Shown: positions 42,074 to 49,400 of the stretch, piece after piece
Layout of the letters: each line of letters begins with the position of its first letter
Position numbering within the stretch: the first letter of the stretch is position 1
NCBI GenBank assembly: GCA_944372365.1
Contig: CALVYP010000001.1
Location: 187,691-251,690 of the forward strand
Length of the DNA: 64,000 nucleotides
Source: an uncultured Clostridia bacterium
GTDB lineage: Bacteria > Bacillota > Clostridia > Christensenellales > UBA1242
Reading direction: 5' to 3'
Notes under the pieces: generated by a model
The model's database searches: none
What the model was told of the DNA's origin: nothing
Seen by the model: only the letters and a program-made list of their open reading frames with translations
Made by a program: the position numbers and the translations under genes

Positions 42074-42727
42074 TTACCCCAACTGAGCATTTTTAGCATT
42101 ATAAACAAACTCTTTTACAAGTCTTTCATTTTTTATTCCGTTTAGCTTACAACCAGAATTCACATCAACTCCGCTAGGATTTGCTGTTTTAATCGCATTA
42201 GCAACATTTTCGGGCGTTAATCCGCCAGCAATAAAGGTTGGTTTATCCAATTTTTTTATCAATTCACGATCAATATTCCAATCGTGAATTAAGCCTGTTC
42301 CTCCTACTTGATTGGTTTCAAGATTGACACTGTCCAAAAGATAATAATCGGCATATTTCATAGTCTTATAATCAGTGAGGATTTGTCCGTTTCGAGAAAC
42401 ATGAATCAAACGAATTAGTTTGATACTTGGCAAAACATTTATGATTTTTTCAACTTCATCTTCATCAATGTTTGAGTGAAGCTGTATGACATCGTTTCCA
42501 ATGAATTGTGTCAGTTCGACAATCTCTTCACCGTTCGTTAGGTGCGTGACCAAGACAGTTTTTATTTTTCCTTTTGAAAAAGTTGCTATTTCTTTGGCTG
42601 TGTATTTGTCGATAAAGTCTGTGCTGTTGTGTCTTTGCCCTACCAGCAGCCCAAGGAAATCAGCCCCCGCATCTATACACATCTTTGCATCATTTATGCT
42701 TTTGTTTGCACATATTTTTACTAACAT
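42074..42727 (-). CDS. trpF: Phosphoribosylanthranilate isomerase-like protein
   Basis: 217 residues from the ATG at 42725-42727; a GTG four codons earlier (42739) is an alternative. TrpF is a TIM-barrel enzyme of tryptophan synthesis. Matching elements: LVKICANKS at the start (usually KICG), AGADFLGLL, VIQLHSN, LLDS, GGTGLIHDW and AGGLTPENVANAI...PSGVDVNSG, the phosphate-binding end. No other trp gene is in the window, so it is either a dispersed trpF or a related isomerase with another substrate. Only a weak ribosome site (GGGA) is seen. The promoter region overlaps the terminator of tRNA-Ser. Confidence 0.83.
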   Translation of the reverse strand: MLVKICANKSINDAKMCIDAGADFLGLLVGQRHNSTDFIDKYTAKEIATFSKGKIKTVLVTHLTNGEEIVELTQFIGNDVIQLHSNIDEDEVEKIINVLPSIKLIRLIHVSRNGQILTDYKTMKYADYYLLDSVNLETNQVGGTGLIHDWNIDRELIKKLDKPTFIAGGLTPENVANAIKTANPSGVDVNSGCKLNGIKNERLVKEFVYNAKNAQLG

Positions 42728-42745
42728 ATTATATCCCACATATCT

Positions 42746-42779
42746 AAAAACCCAACTAAACTAAAGCGTTCAGTTGGGT
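42746..42779 (-). terminator. Terminator of tRNA-Ser
   Basis: Reverse strand ACCCAACTGAAC ... GTTTAGTTGGGT followed by TTTTTAG, a few bases after the tRNA CCA end. Confidence 0.82.
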
Positions 42780-42785
42780 ACATAA

Positions 42786-42876
42786 TGGCGGGAAGAGAGG
42801 GATTTGAACCCTCGCGCCGGTTGCCCGACCTACAGCCTTAGCAGGGCCGCCTCTTCGACCACTTGAGTATCTCCCC
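42786..42876 (-). tRNA. tRNA-Ser (anticodon GCT)
   Basis: Reverse strand: acceptor GGGGAGA/TCTTCCC, discriminator G, encoded CCA (42786-42788), anticodon stem CGGCC/GGCTG with loop CTGCTAA, giving GCT, which reads AGC/AGT serine codons. The long variable arm (GTCGGGCAACCGGC) confirms the serine type. Confidence 0.96.
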
Positions 42877-42891
42877 TCGTCGATGTTGTAT

Positions 42892-42920
42892 ATTTTAGCA
42901 TAACAGATGCGCTTTGTCAA
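42892..42920 (-). promoter_or_regulatory. Promoter of tRNA-Ser
   Basis: Reverse strand TTGACA (42915-42920), 17 bases, TAAAAT (42892-42897). Confidence 0.87.
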
Positions 42921-42960
42921 TTAAATTTGTTTGCCAAAGTTTGTTTTTTTAAAAGCATCA

Positions 42961-42969
42961 TGATATAAT
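42961..42969 (+). promoter_or_regulatory. Extended -10 promoter of dut
   Basis: TGATATAAT (TG-n-TATAAT) 30 bases before the ATG; the -35 region is weak (TTGTTT, 17 bases away). Confidence 0.6.
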
Positions 42970-42998
42970 TATGCTAGAAATTGCTTTTGGAGGCGCAT

Positions 42999-43493
42999 AT
43001 GAAAACTGTCTATTTTGCAAAAGTCAAAGACGAGGCAAAAATTCCAAACAAGCGCGATGAAGACGCCGGCTTCGACATTTATGCCTGCTTTGATGAAGAC
43101 TACATAAAATTTTCTCCGTTTGAAACAAAACTTGTTCCAACCGGCATTGCCTGCGCTTTGCCGAAAAGTTTATACCTGCAAATAGAAGAGCGCTCTTCAA
43201 CAGGTTTTAAAGGCCTTAAAAAGAGTGCCGGCGTGGTTGACAGCGGCTATCGTGGCGAGATTTTTGTATGCCTATACAACGCCAATCCTGTGCCGCTATA
43301 TATCTCTAAACTGCCGTTTGAAGAGATTGAAAAGCTTGAAAAGAAATTTGTTTACATATCCTATCAAAAAGCCATTGCACAGGCAATTTTGCATAAGATC
43401 AGTAAGGTTAAAATTAAGCAAATTTCTCATGCAAAGCTTAAAGCCATACCATCTTTAAGAAAGGACGGGGCGCTGGGTTCTTCTAAAAAATAA
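42999..43493 (+). CDS. dut: dUTP pyrophosphatase (dUTPase)
   Basis: 164 residues from the ATG with GGAGG five bases upstream. It splits dUTP to dUMP and pyrophosphate, keeping uracil out of DNA and feeding dTMP synthesis. Trimeric dUTPase motifs are visible: DEDAGFDIYA (1), EERSSTGFKGL (2), AGVVDSGYRGEI (3), AIAQAILHK (4) and a C-terminal arm SLRKDGALGSSKK (5), the last less canonical than RGxGGFGSTG. An insertion of about 20 residues (LPFEEIEKLEKKFVYISYQ) lies between motifs 3 and 4. A cloverleaf-shaped terminator follows. Confidence 0.93.
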   Translation: MKTVYFAKVKDEAKIPNKRDEDAGFDIYACFDEDYIKFSPFETKLVPTGIACALPKSLYLQIEERSSTGFKGLKKSAGVVDSGYRGEIFVCLYNANPVPLYISKLPFEEIEKLEKKFVYISYQKAIAQAILHKISKVKIKQISHAKLKAIPSLRKDGALGSSKK

Positions 43494-43494
43494 C

Positions 43495-43599
43495 GGCAAC
43501 TTGGCGTTTTGCTTGCAAAGCAAAACCGCCCGCCCGCGTGCCGCAGGCCGCGTGGCGGGCACAAAAGCGCGCCCGCGCTTTTGCCAAGTTGCCTTTTTT
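43495..43599 (+). terminator. Cloverleaf-shaped terminator after dut
   Basis: A 99-base, almost fully paired four-way junction begins one base after the dut stop. Outer stem GGCAACTTGGC (43495-43505)/GCCAAGTTGCC (43583-43593), then three hairpins: GTTTTGCTT-GCA-AAGCAAAAC (43506-43526), a GC-rich one with loop GCA (43528-43560; GCCCGCC...GGCGGGC), and AAAAGCGCG/CGCGCTTTT (43563-43582). Only three bases separate these parts. Six T follow directly. It stands out by its GC content and would also end transcription. Confidence 0.85.
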
Positions 43600-43600
43600 A

Positions 43601-43629
43601 TTGCATCAACCGCGCAAATATGCTAAACT
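43601..43629 (+). promoter_or_regulatory. Promoter of the 146-residue protein gene, predicted leaderless
   Basis: TTGCAT (43601-43606), 17 bases, TAAACT (43624-43629), then six bases to the ATG at 43636. Confidence 0.65.
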
Positions 43630-43635
43630 AAACCT

Positions 43636-44076
43636 ATGGCATGGTGGAAAAAACTTTTAATTTGGCTTGGCGGCGCAGCAGCATTTTGTGTGCTGATTTT
43701 TCTTTTATTTCACTATCTTTCATCCAATGCTGAGTATGCACAGATGTCGCTTGGCCGCTACAACCTTACATCCATCACCCAAACTGATGCCGACGGCAAC
43801 CAAACCACGATTCAAGAATTTGAAAACGGCGAATTTTACATTGTTGTTGAAGAAGATTTTATGATCATAAGCCACTCTGGCGAATATGGCATATTGCCGA
43901 ACGATGGCGGCTATCAATACTTTTTGCACGGGATTGAGCTTATTGTGTTAACACCGCAAGACGGCGGCACTCTCGCCTACACAGGTTTGTATCAAGACAA
44001 CACAATCAGCATCCAAATAACTAAGGACAATATAACAACTTGCTACAACTACATTTTAGATAAAAACAGCGAATAA
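43636..44076 (+). CDS. Membrane-anchored extracytoplasmic protein, unknown function
   Basis: 146 residues. MAWWKKLL precedes one helix (IWLGGAAAFCVLIFLLFHYL); the remaining 115 residues are outside and beta-rich, with repeated short strands (YNLTSITQTDADGNQT, FENGEFYIVVEEDFMIIS, GEYGILPNDGGYQYFLHG, LAYTGLYQDNTISIQIT). The pattern resembles small beta-barrel or lipocalin-like domains, but I cannot name the family. No ribosome site is present; the -10 box TAAACT ends six bases before the ATG, so it is likely leaderless. Next gene on the same strand is nrdG with its own promoter. Confidence 0.8.
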   Translation: MAWWKKLLIWLGGAAAFCVLIFLLFHYLSSNAEYAQMSLGRYNLTSITQTDADGNQTTIQEFENGEFYIVVEEDFMIISHSGEYGILPNDGGYQYFLHGIELIVLTPQDGGTLAYTGLYQDNTISIQITKDNITTCYNYILDKNSE

Positions 44077-44089
44077 AAGCATCAAACTC

Positions 44090-44118
44090 TTGACTTTTTT
44101 GTTTATAAATTTTAAACT
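44090..44118 (+). promoter_or_regulatory. Promoter of nrdG, predicted leaderless
   Basis: TTGACT (44090-44095), 17 bases, TAAACT (44113-44118), then TTTAAT and the ATG at 44125. Confidence 0.8.
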
Positions 44119-44124
44119 TTTAAT

Positions 44125-44811
44125 ATGAAAATATATGGCTTTGAAAAACTTTCTATGGTGGATTATGACGGACATTTGTGCGCCACAATTTTTACTGGCG
44201 GATGCAATTTTAGGTGCCCGTTTTGTCAAAACTCCGACCTTGTAAATGTTACAAATTTAGAGCAGTATGGCGAAGATGAAATTTTTGCGCACCTTGAAAA
44301 ACGCAAAAATATAATTGACAGCGTTTGCATCTCAGGCGGCGAGCCAACCCTTAATCCAGACCTTAAAGACTTTATTAAAAAAATAAAAAGCCGCGGCCTG
44401 CTTGTCAAGCTTGACACCAACGGCACAAAGCCAGAGCTTATTAAAAACCTTATTGAAGAAGGGCTTGTCGACTATGTGGCAATGGATGTAAAAAACTCGC
44501 GAGAAAGCTATCAAAAAACTGCTGGCGCGATTGTAGATCTTGATGCAATAAGCCAAAGCATTGAACTATTAAAAACAAACATAGTGCCATATGAGTTTCG
44601 CACCACTCTTGTCAGTGGTCACCACACCAATGAAAGCATTGAAGAGATGGGCAAATGGCTGGACGGCGGTGAAAAAATATTTTTGCAATGCTTTAAAGAT
44701 TCTGGCAGCTGCCTGCAACAAGGCTTGCAAAAAATCACAAAAGACAGAGCGCTGATATTTAAAACAATCTTGCAAAAATACATAAAGAAAGTTGAACTTA
44801 GAGGTTATTAA
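44125..44811 (+). CDS. nrdG: Anaerobic ribonucleotide reductase activating protein
   Basis: 228 residues. A radical-SAM enzyme that installs the glycyl radical in NrdD. The iron-sulfur ligands are in GGCNFRCPFCQN (CxxxCxxC, about residues 27-34), followed by SAM-binding segments CISGGEPTLNPDL and LDTNGTKPE. Length and the early position of the cluster fit the NrdG2 type. Its target is presumably NrdD at 46295-48664, 1.5 kb away on the opposite strand, so the pair is not in one operon. No ribosome site; the -10 box ends six bases before the ATG. A terminator follows. Confidence 0.9.
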   Translation: MKIYGFEKLSMVDYDGHLCATIFTGGCNFRCPFCQNSDLVNVTNLEQYGEDEIFAHLEKRKNIIDSVCISGGEPTLNPDLKDFIKKIKSRGLLVKLDTNGTKPELIKNLIEEGLVDYVAMDVKNSRESYQKTAGAIVDLDAISQSIELLKTNIVPYEFRTTLVSGHHTNESIEEMGKWLDGGEKIFLQCFKDSGSCLQQGLQKITKDRALIFKTILQKYIKKVELRGY

Positions 44812-44839
44812 AAAACGCAGAGATGTTGCTCTGCGTTTT
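44812..44839. terminator. Two-way terminator after nrdG
   Basis: AAAACGCAGAG/CTCTGCGTTTT with loop ATGTTG, shared with the convergent gene at 44838-45317. Confidence 0.85.
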
Positions 44840-45317
44840 ATCTTATTGTGTAACTTCTTATGCTGCCCTCTGGGCGTTTAATTCTCTCTCGTTTTGCTTC
44901 GTCAATCTCTTGCATCGCTTCTTGGTTGAGTTGTTTGATTTGCTCAGCGTCAGTGACGCCAAAGCCTTTTAAATATTCAGCGTCTGCAAACGAATTGAAT
45001 GTTGCTGCCTTAAACACTCTGCCCGTCACAGAAAGCTCCCACGGATTGATTTTGCCTTTTTCATATATGCAAATTTTGCCATTGATTGAAGCAACCGCTT
45101 CTATTGGGCATTGAGTTTTATAGCTGGTTTTCCACGAATATTCGGTTGATTCGCCGTCAGAAGTTTTGATTGTAAAGCCATAATGCTCGCCGCGGATTTT
45201 GCTTCCTGGGTCAACCGGCAAAGTTCTGTCTATATCAGAATATGTAAAACCCTGATGTCCGCTTGTGAACCCAAACACGATTTCGTCTTTAAATTGTTTT
45301 GGAAATTTTGTTTGCAT
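44838..45317 (-). CDS. Protein of unknown function
   Basis: 159 residues, soluble, no signal peptide. The first 115 residues look beta-rich (EIVFGFTSGHQGFTYSDID, HYGFTIKTSDGESTEYSW, AVASINGKICIYEKGK), ending with a helical part (DAEQIKQLNQEAMQEIDEAKRERIK). The ribosome site AAAAGGAGAAG is good, so it is probably expressed. No family recognised. It sits between nrdG and trxB-nrdD but is oriented with trxB and separated from it by about 75 bases with a terminator, so it is a single gene. Confidence 0.75.
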   Translation of the reverse strand: MQTKFPKQFKDEIVFGFTSGHQGFTYSDIDRTLPVDPGSKIRGEHYGFTIKTSDGESTEYSWKTSYKTQCPIEAVASINGKICIYEKGKINPWELSVTGRVFKAATFNSFADAEYLKGFGVTDAEQIKQLNQEAMQEIDEAKRERIKRPEGSIRSYTIR

Positions 45318-45373
45318 TGTTTTCTTCTCCTTTTATATTTTAAAACATATGTCAGCTTTTGTCAATATCAAAA

Positions 45374-45394
45374 AAACTGCTTTGAAAGCAGTTT
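45374..45394 (-). terminator. Terminator of the nrdD-trxB operon
   Basis: AAACTGCTTT/AAAGCAGTTT with minimal loop and, on the reverse strand, seven T; overlaps the trxB stop codon. Confidence 0.83.
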
Positions 45395-46298
45395 AAATTG
45401 TTTGAAGATAGTTGCTTGCGCTTGTGGCAGCAACAGCCCCGTCTGCGCACGCGGTGGTAAGTTGCCTTACCTTTTTAACGCGGCAATCTCCCGCAACAAA
45501 CAAACCTTGTGTTTTGGTTGCCATGTTTTCATCGCAAATTATGTAGCCGTCTTTTGACAAATCCACCAAATCTGCAAACACTTTGTTGTTTGGAATCTGC
45601 CCTATCGCAACAAAAAGCGCTTTGGTTTTTAAGCTCATCTTTTCGCCGTCAGTTTTTTGGAAAACCAACCCCTCGAGCTGATCCTTGCCAACAAGCTCGA
45701 TGAGTTTTGCGTTGTGCGTAACCTTTATATTAGGCTTATTTTTCAGTGCGTTTACAAGCACTTCGTCGCCAAAAAACTTGTCAAACAGCGTCACCACGTG
45801 CACGCTTTTGCAGTATGAAGAAAGCAGCAATGCATACTGCAACGCCGTGTTGGCATCGCCAATAAGCACCACATCTTCACCTGCATAGAAAGCCCCGTCG
45901 CAGAGCGCACAGTAGCTTATGCCATGCCCGATTAACTCTTCTTCATTTTTGAGCCCAAGCTTTCTGTGCTCCACCCCGCACGCGATGATCACCGACTTTG
46001 CTTGAAAATTTTCAAACTCGCTGTGCGCTTCAAAATAGCCCTGCTTTTTTTCAAGTTTTGTTATTTTTGCAAAGGCAAAATCTGCACCCTTTTGCGTGAT
46101 TTGTTCAAAAAGCTGATCGGCAAAATCTGCACCCGCAATCTGCATGATTGTTGGAAAATTTTCCACGCGCGGCGATTCTGCAATCTGTCCACCTATGTTG
46201 TTTTGCTCTACAATTGTAACGCTTTTTCCATTTCTAAGTGCATAGAGAGCAGCAGTCATTCCTGCTGCCCCTGCACCGATTATTAAAACATCTTTCAT
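45393..46298 (-). CDS. trxB: Thioredoxin reductase
   Basis: 301 residues, usual length. A flavoprotein that passes electrons from NADPH to thioredoxin-like proteins. FAD motif IIGAGAAGMTAALYA at the N-terminus, redox-active CALC (about residues 130-133, YCALCDGAFY), the second dinucleotide motif IGDANTALQYA and the FAD tail FVAGDCRVKKVRQLTTACADGA. In the NADPH motif the usual GGGNSA reads GDANTA. The ATG overlaps the nrdD stop by four bases. Its natural partner is likely the thioredoxin-like domain fused to NrdD. Confidence 0.93.
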   Translation of the reverse strand: MKDVLIIGAGAAGMTAALYALRNGKSVTIVEQNNIGGQIAESPRVENFPTIMQIAGADFADQLFEQITQKGADFAFAKITKLEKKQGYFEAHSEFENFQAKSVIIACGVEHRKLGLKNEEELIGHGISYCALCDGAFYAGEDVVLIGDANTALQYALLLSSYCKSVHVVTLFDKFFGDEVLVNALKNKPNIKVTHNAKLIELVGKDQLEGLVFQKTDGEKMSLKTKALFVAIGQIPNNKVFADLVDLSKDGYIICDENMATKTQGLFVAGDCRVKKVRQLTTACADGAVAATSASNYLQTI

Positions 46299-48664
46299 GC
46301 CCTTATTTTCAACCCCTCAACATATCTGTTAATTTCGCTTGCATTGTCAAAGCGCAAATATGTTTCGCCGTTTGGAACTAAAAGAGTTGGTGCTTTTTTG
46401 ACATTATATTTGATTGTCAAATCCTTTTGATCTTCGGCATCTATTGCAACATATTTAACGCCTGCGGCATCCAAAATTCGTTTTGCCATTTTGCAGTTTG
46501 GGCAGGTTTTGGTTGTAAACAGAAGAGGAAGATCGCCGCTCACCTTTGCCTCCGCCTGTTTTTGATCGTTGCAACAGCAGTTTTTCTTTTTGAGCACGGA
46601 GTGAGAAATATCATATGTCACCCTGTCTTTAAACTCCTGAGCTTTTCCATCGTTCCAGTTTTGAACAGGACGATAGTAACCTGTGATACGGCTGTAAACT
46701 TCGGTTTTTTCACCGCAGTCTGGGCAGGTGTAAACTTCGCCAGTGATGTAGCCGTGGTTGCGGCAAACAGAGTAGGTTGGGCTGATTGTGTAGTATGGCA
46801 GTTTATAGTTTTCTGCAATCTTTCTAACAAGCTCTGCGGTTGCCTTCCAACTATCGAGTTTTTGCCCTAAGAAAGCGTGGAATACCGTGCCCGATGTGTA
46901 AAGCGTTTGCAGATCATCCTGAATGTCAAGCGCTTCAAAAATGTCGGCGGTGTATCCAACAGGAAGGTGTGAAGAATTGGTGTAGTAAGGCGTTTTGCCT
47001 TCGTTTGCGGTGATGATGTCTGGGAAGCGCTCTTTATCATGTTTTGCAAGCCTATATGATGTGCTTTCGGCAGGAGTTGCTTCCAAATTGTAAAGATCGC
47101 CATATTTTTCTTGATAATCCGAAAGGCGTTCTCTCATGTGATTAAGCACTTTCTTAGTGAAATCTTGCGCCTGTTTTTGAGTCATGTCGGCTCTGATCCA
47201 CTTAGCGTTCAAGCATGTCTCGTTCATTCCAACAAGGCCGATTGTTGAGAAGTGGTTGTTAAATGTGCCAAGATACCGCTTTGTGTATGGATACAAGCCT
47301 GCTTCCAAAAGCTTTGTGATGGTTTCTCTTTTCATTTTAAGCGAACGCGCAGAGATGTCCATAATCTTATCAAGCCTGTCAAAGAACTCATCTTCTGTGG
47401 CAGAAAGATATGCAATCTTAGGCATGTTGATGGTTACAACGCCCACCGACCCTGTGCTTTCTCCGCTGCCAAAGTACCCACCGCTCTTTTTGCGCAATTC
47501 TCTCAAATCCAATCTCAAGCGGCAGCACATGCTTCTCACATCAGTTGGCTCCATGTCGCTGTTGATGTAGTTTGAGAAGTATGGCGTGCCATATTTGGTT
47601 GTCATTTCAAAAAGCAATTTATTATTTTCTGTTTCCGACCAATCAAAATCTTTGGTTATTGAATATGTTGGGATAGGATATTGGAAGCCTCTTCCGTTTG
47701 CATCACCTTCAATCATAATTTCAATGAAGGCTTTGTTTACCATATCCATTTCTTTTTTGCAGTCTTTATATTTAAAGTTTTGTTCCTTGCCGCCAACGAT
47801 TGCTGGAAGCTCAGCCAAGTCGGCAGGAACCACCCAGTCAAGCGTGATGTTTGTAAATGGCGCTTGCGTGCCCCATCTAGACGGAGTGTTAACGCCGTAA
47901 ACAAACGATTGAATGCACTGCTTAACTTCTTTATATGTTAAATTATCAATCTTGACGAACGGCGCAAGATATGTGTCGAATGAAGAGAACGCCTGAGCGC
48001 CCGCCCATTCATTTTGCATGATGCCCAAAAAGTTTACCATCTGATTGCAAAGCGTTGAAAGATGTGACGCTGGCGAAGATGTGATTTTGCCAGGAACGCC
48101 ACCAAGCCCCTCTTTGATGAGTTGTTTAAGCGACCAGCCTGCGCAGTAGCCTGTGAGCATTGAAAGATCGTGAATGTGAATATCACAATTTTTGTGAGCG
48201 TCTGCAATTTCCTTGTCATACACTTCGCTAAGCCAGTAGTTTGCCGTCATTGCACCAGAGTTGGAAAGAATAAGCCCGCCAACCGAATAGGTTACCGTTG
48301 AGTTTTCTTTAACGCGCCAGTCAGAAAGTTTAAGATACTTATCGATGGTGTTTTTGTAGTCCATAAGCGTTTCAGAAACATTTCTCATCTTCTCATGGCT
48401 CTTTCTGTAGAGAATATAGCATTTTGCAACATTTTCAAATCCATTGCGCATAAGCACCTTTTCAACGGTGTCTTGAATATCCTCCACACTCGGCAATTTG
48501 TTTTCAAACTTTTCGGTGAGTTCAAGTTCTGTGATTTTTGCAAGCTTTCGCGCGTCTCGCACATCCCCCTCGCCCAAAGAAAGCATTGCCTTAACAATTG
48601 CGTTCTCGATTTTTGTGATGTCGTAGTCGACAATCCTTCCGTCTCGTTTGATAATTTTGTCCAT
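46295..48664 (-). CDS. nrdD: Anaerobic ribonucleotide reductase with fused thioredoxin-like domain
   Basis: 789 residues. Makes deoxyribonucleotides without oxygen using a glycyl radical. Order: N-terminal ATP-cone (IIKRDGRIVDYDITKIENAI, about 1-90), the ten-stranded barrel with MCCRLRLDLRELRKKSGGYFG and VGVVTINMPKI, zinc-site cysteines (VCRNHG, YTCPDCGEKT) and radical loop RITGYYRPVQNW near residue 660. After a short Lys/Cys-rich link (KKKNCCCNDQ), residues 705-789 form a thioredoxin/glutaredoxin-like domain with CPNC (LLFTTKTCPNCKMA near 720). Typical NrdD ends before this. Ribosome site AAAAGGGGTG. Controlled by a tandem NrdR operator and coupled to trxB. Confidence 0.94.
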   Translation of the reverse strand: MDKIIKRDGRIVDYDITKIENAIVKAMLSLGEGDVRDARKLAKITELELTEKFENKLPSVEDIQDTVEKVLMRNGFENVAKCYILYRKSHEKMRNVSETLMDYKNTIDKYLKLSDWRVKENSTVTYSVGGLILSNSGAMTANYWLSEVYDKEIADAHKNCDIHIHDLSMLTGYCAGWSLKQLIKEGLGGVPGKITSSPASHLSTLCNQMVNFLGIMQNEWAGAQAFSSFDTYLAPFVKIDNLTYKEVKQCIQSFVYGVNTPSRWGTQAPFTNITLDWVVPADLAELPAIVGGKEQNFKYKDCKKEMDMVNKAFIEIMIEGDANGRGFQYPIPTYSITKDFDWSETENNKLLFEMTTKYGTPYFSNYINSDMEPTDVRSMCCRLRLDLRELRKKSGGYFGSGESTGSVGVVTINMPKIAYLSATEDEFFDRLDKIMDISARSLKMKRETITKLLEAGLYPYTKRYLGTFNNHFSTIGLVGMNETCLNAKWIRADMTQKQAQDFTKKVLNHMRERLSDYQEKYGDLYNLEATPAESTSYRLAKHDKERFPDIITANEGKTPYYTNSSHLPVGYTADIFEALDIQDDLQTLYTSGTVFHAFLGQKLDSWKATAELVRKIAENYKLPYYTISPTYSVCRNHGYITGEVYTCPDCGEKTEVYSRITGYYRPVQNWNDGKAQEFKDRVTYDISHSVLKKKNCCCNDQKQAEAKVSGDLPLLFTTKTCPNCKMAKRILDAAGVKYVAIDAEDQKDLTIKYNVKKAPTLLVPNGETYLRFDNASEINRYVEGLKIRA

Positions 48665-48704
48665 ATTTTCACCCCTTTTAATTTGCCATTGCTAGCATAC
48701 CCCA

Positions 48705-48734
48705 ACTTTATCACAACACAATATATTGTGTCAA
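48705..48734 (-). promoter_or_regulatory. Promoter of nrdD-trxB
   Basis: Reverse strand TTGACA (48729-48734), 18 bases, TAAAGT (48705-48710). The NrdR box at 48716-48731 covers the spacer and part of the -35. Confidence 0.75.
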
Positions 48735-48763
48735 GCGTTTTTCAAATATTACATATATTGTGT
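48716..48763 (-). promoter_or_regulatory. Tandem NrdR operator of nrdD
   Basis: Box 1 ACACAATATATTGTGT (48716-48731) is a perfect palindrome and matches the known NrdR consensus acaCwAtATaTwGtgt. Box 2 ATTACATATATTGTGT (48748-48763) matches 12 of 16 positions. Their starts are 32 bases apart, three helical turns, the usual NrdR spacing. NrdR, a nucleotide-sensing repressor, is not encoded in this window. Confidence 0.88.
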
Positions 48764-48921
48764 TTTTAGTCATTTTTTAGCTATTTTTGCTTTGCCCGAT
48801 TTTTTGGCTATAACAGTTCTAATTTGATAATAATTGTGCTACTTTTCGGTTTAAAAATTTTTTAAAAATCTCTTTGATTTTTGCTCTCACAAAAGTTTTT
48901 TTATTTTTTTTGGCATATATA
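48764..48921. other. AT-rich spacer without visible features
   Basis: About 160 very AT-rich bases between the nrdD operator and the promoter of the 48972 gene. I see no gene, RNA structure or repeat here. Confidence 0.5.
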
Positions 48922-48950
48922 TTGACTTTATATTTATTATTTAATAAAAT
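48922..48950 (+). promoter_or_regulatory. Promoter of the 130-residue protein gene
   Basis: TTGACT (48922-48927), 17 bases, TAAAAT (48945-48950). Confidence 0.85.
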
Positions 48951-48971
48951 AGAAAACCTAAGGAGTAAACC

Positions 48972-49364
48972 ATGAAAATTGTATCTTATCACACTGGCAA
49001 TTTGTGCGTTTGCAAATCAATCGCGCCAGAAAGCATCAACTCAAACAACGCATTCTCTTCTGAAAAAATGTCATCAAAACAGGTTATGGTTGCAGCGGTT
49101 GACAACTCGCCTTTTTTAATTCCTGTTTATCTTTACACAAATTGTGGCAAGGATAAAGTTGCAAGGCTTCGCAAATGTTTATCAGAAAATTTTAACGACC
49201 CAAATTTTGTGGTGTTAAAAAAATCTTGCGTAGAACAAGTTGGTGATTTTTTTGTTGAAATTGATGAAACAATAACCAAGCAAACCGCAACGCCAGAGCA
49301 GCTTAAACAAATTCAAAAATTTGAGACTCTGTTAAGACCTTTTGAAAAATCAAGGAGCCTGTAA
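48972..49364 (+). CDS. Small protein of unknown function
   Basis: 130 residues with a TAAGGAG site and a strong promoter, so probably well expressed. Cytoplasmic by sequence: no signal peptide or helix. It begins MKIVSYHTGNLCVCKSIAPE and has a middle part with strands (KQVMVAAVDNSPFLIPVYLYTN) and a helical end (TATPEQLKQIQKFETLLRPF). Four cysteines are scattered without a metal-site spacing. No family recognised. It is a single gene closed by an unusually long terminator hairpin. Confidence 0.75.
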   Translation: MKIVSYHTGNLCVCKSIAPESINSNNAFSSEKMSSKQVMVAAVDNSPFLIPVYLYTNCGKDKVARLRKCLSENFNDPNFVVLKKSCVEQVGDFFVEIDETITKQTATPEQLKQIQKFETLLRPFEKSRSL

Positions 49365-49400
49365 TTTTAATAATTTAAATAATTTTTAATAAATTTAATT

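Noticed and set aside
42727-42765. Leaderless start for trpF (TATAAT directly before ATG)
   Set aside because: The TATAAT ends at the base before the ATG, too close for transcription to begin at the start codon; not counted among the leaderless genes.
43495-43599. Cloverleaf after dut as a tRNA gene
   Set aside because: Stem lengths, missing T-loop and D-loop consensus and absent CCA rule out a tRNA.
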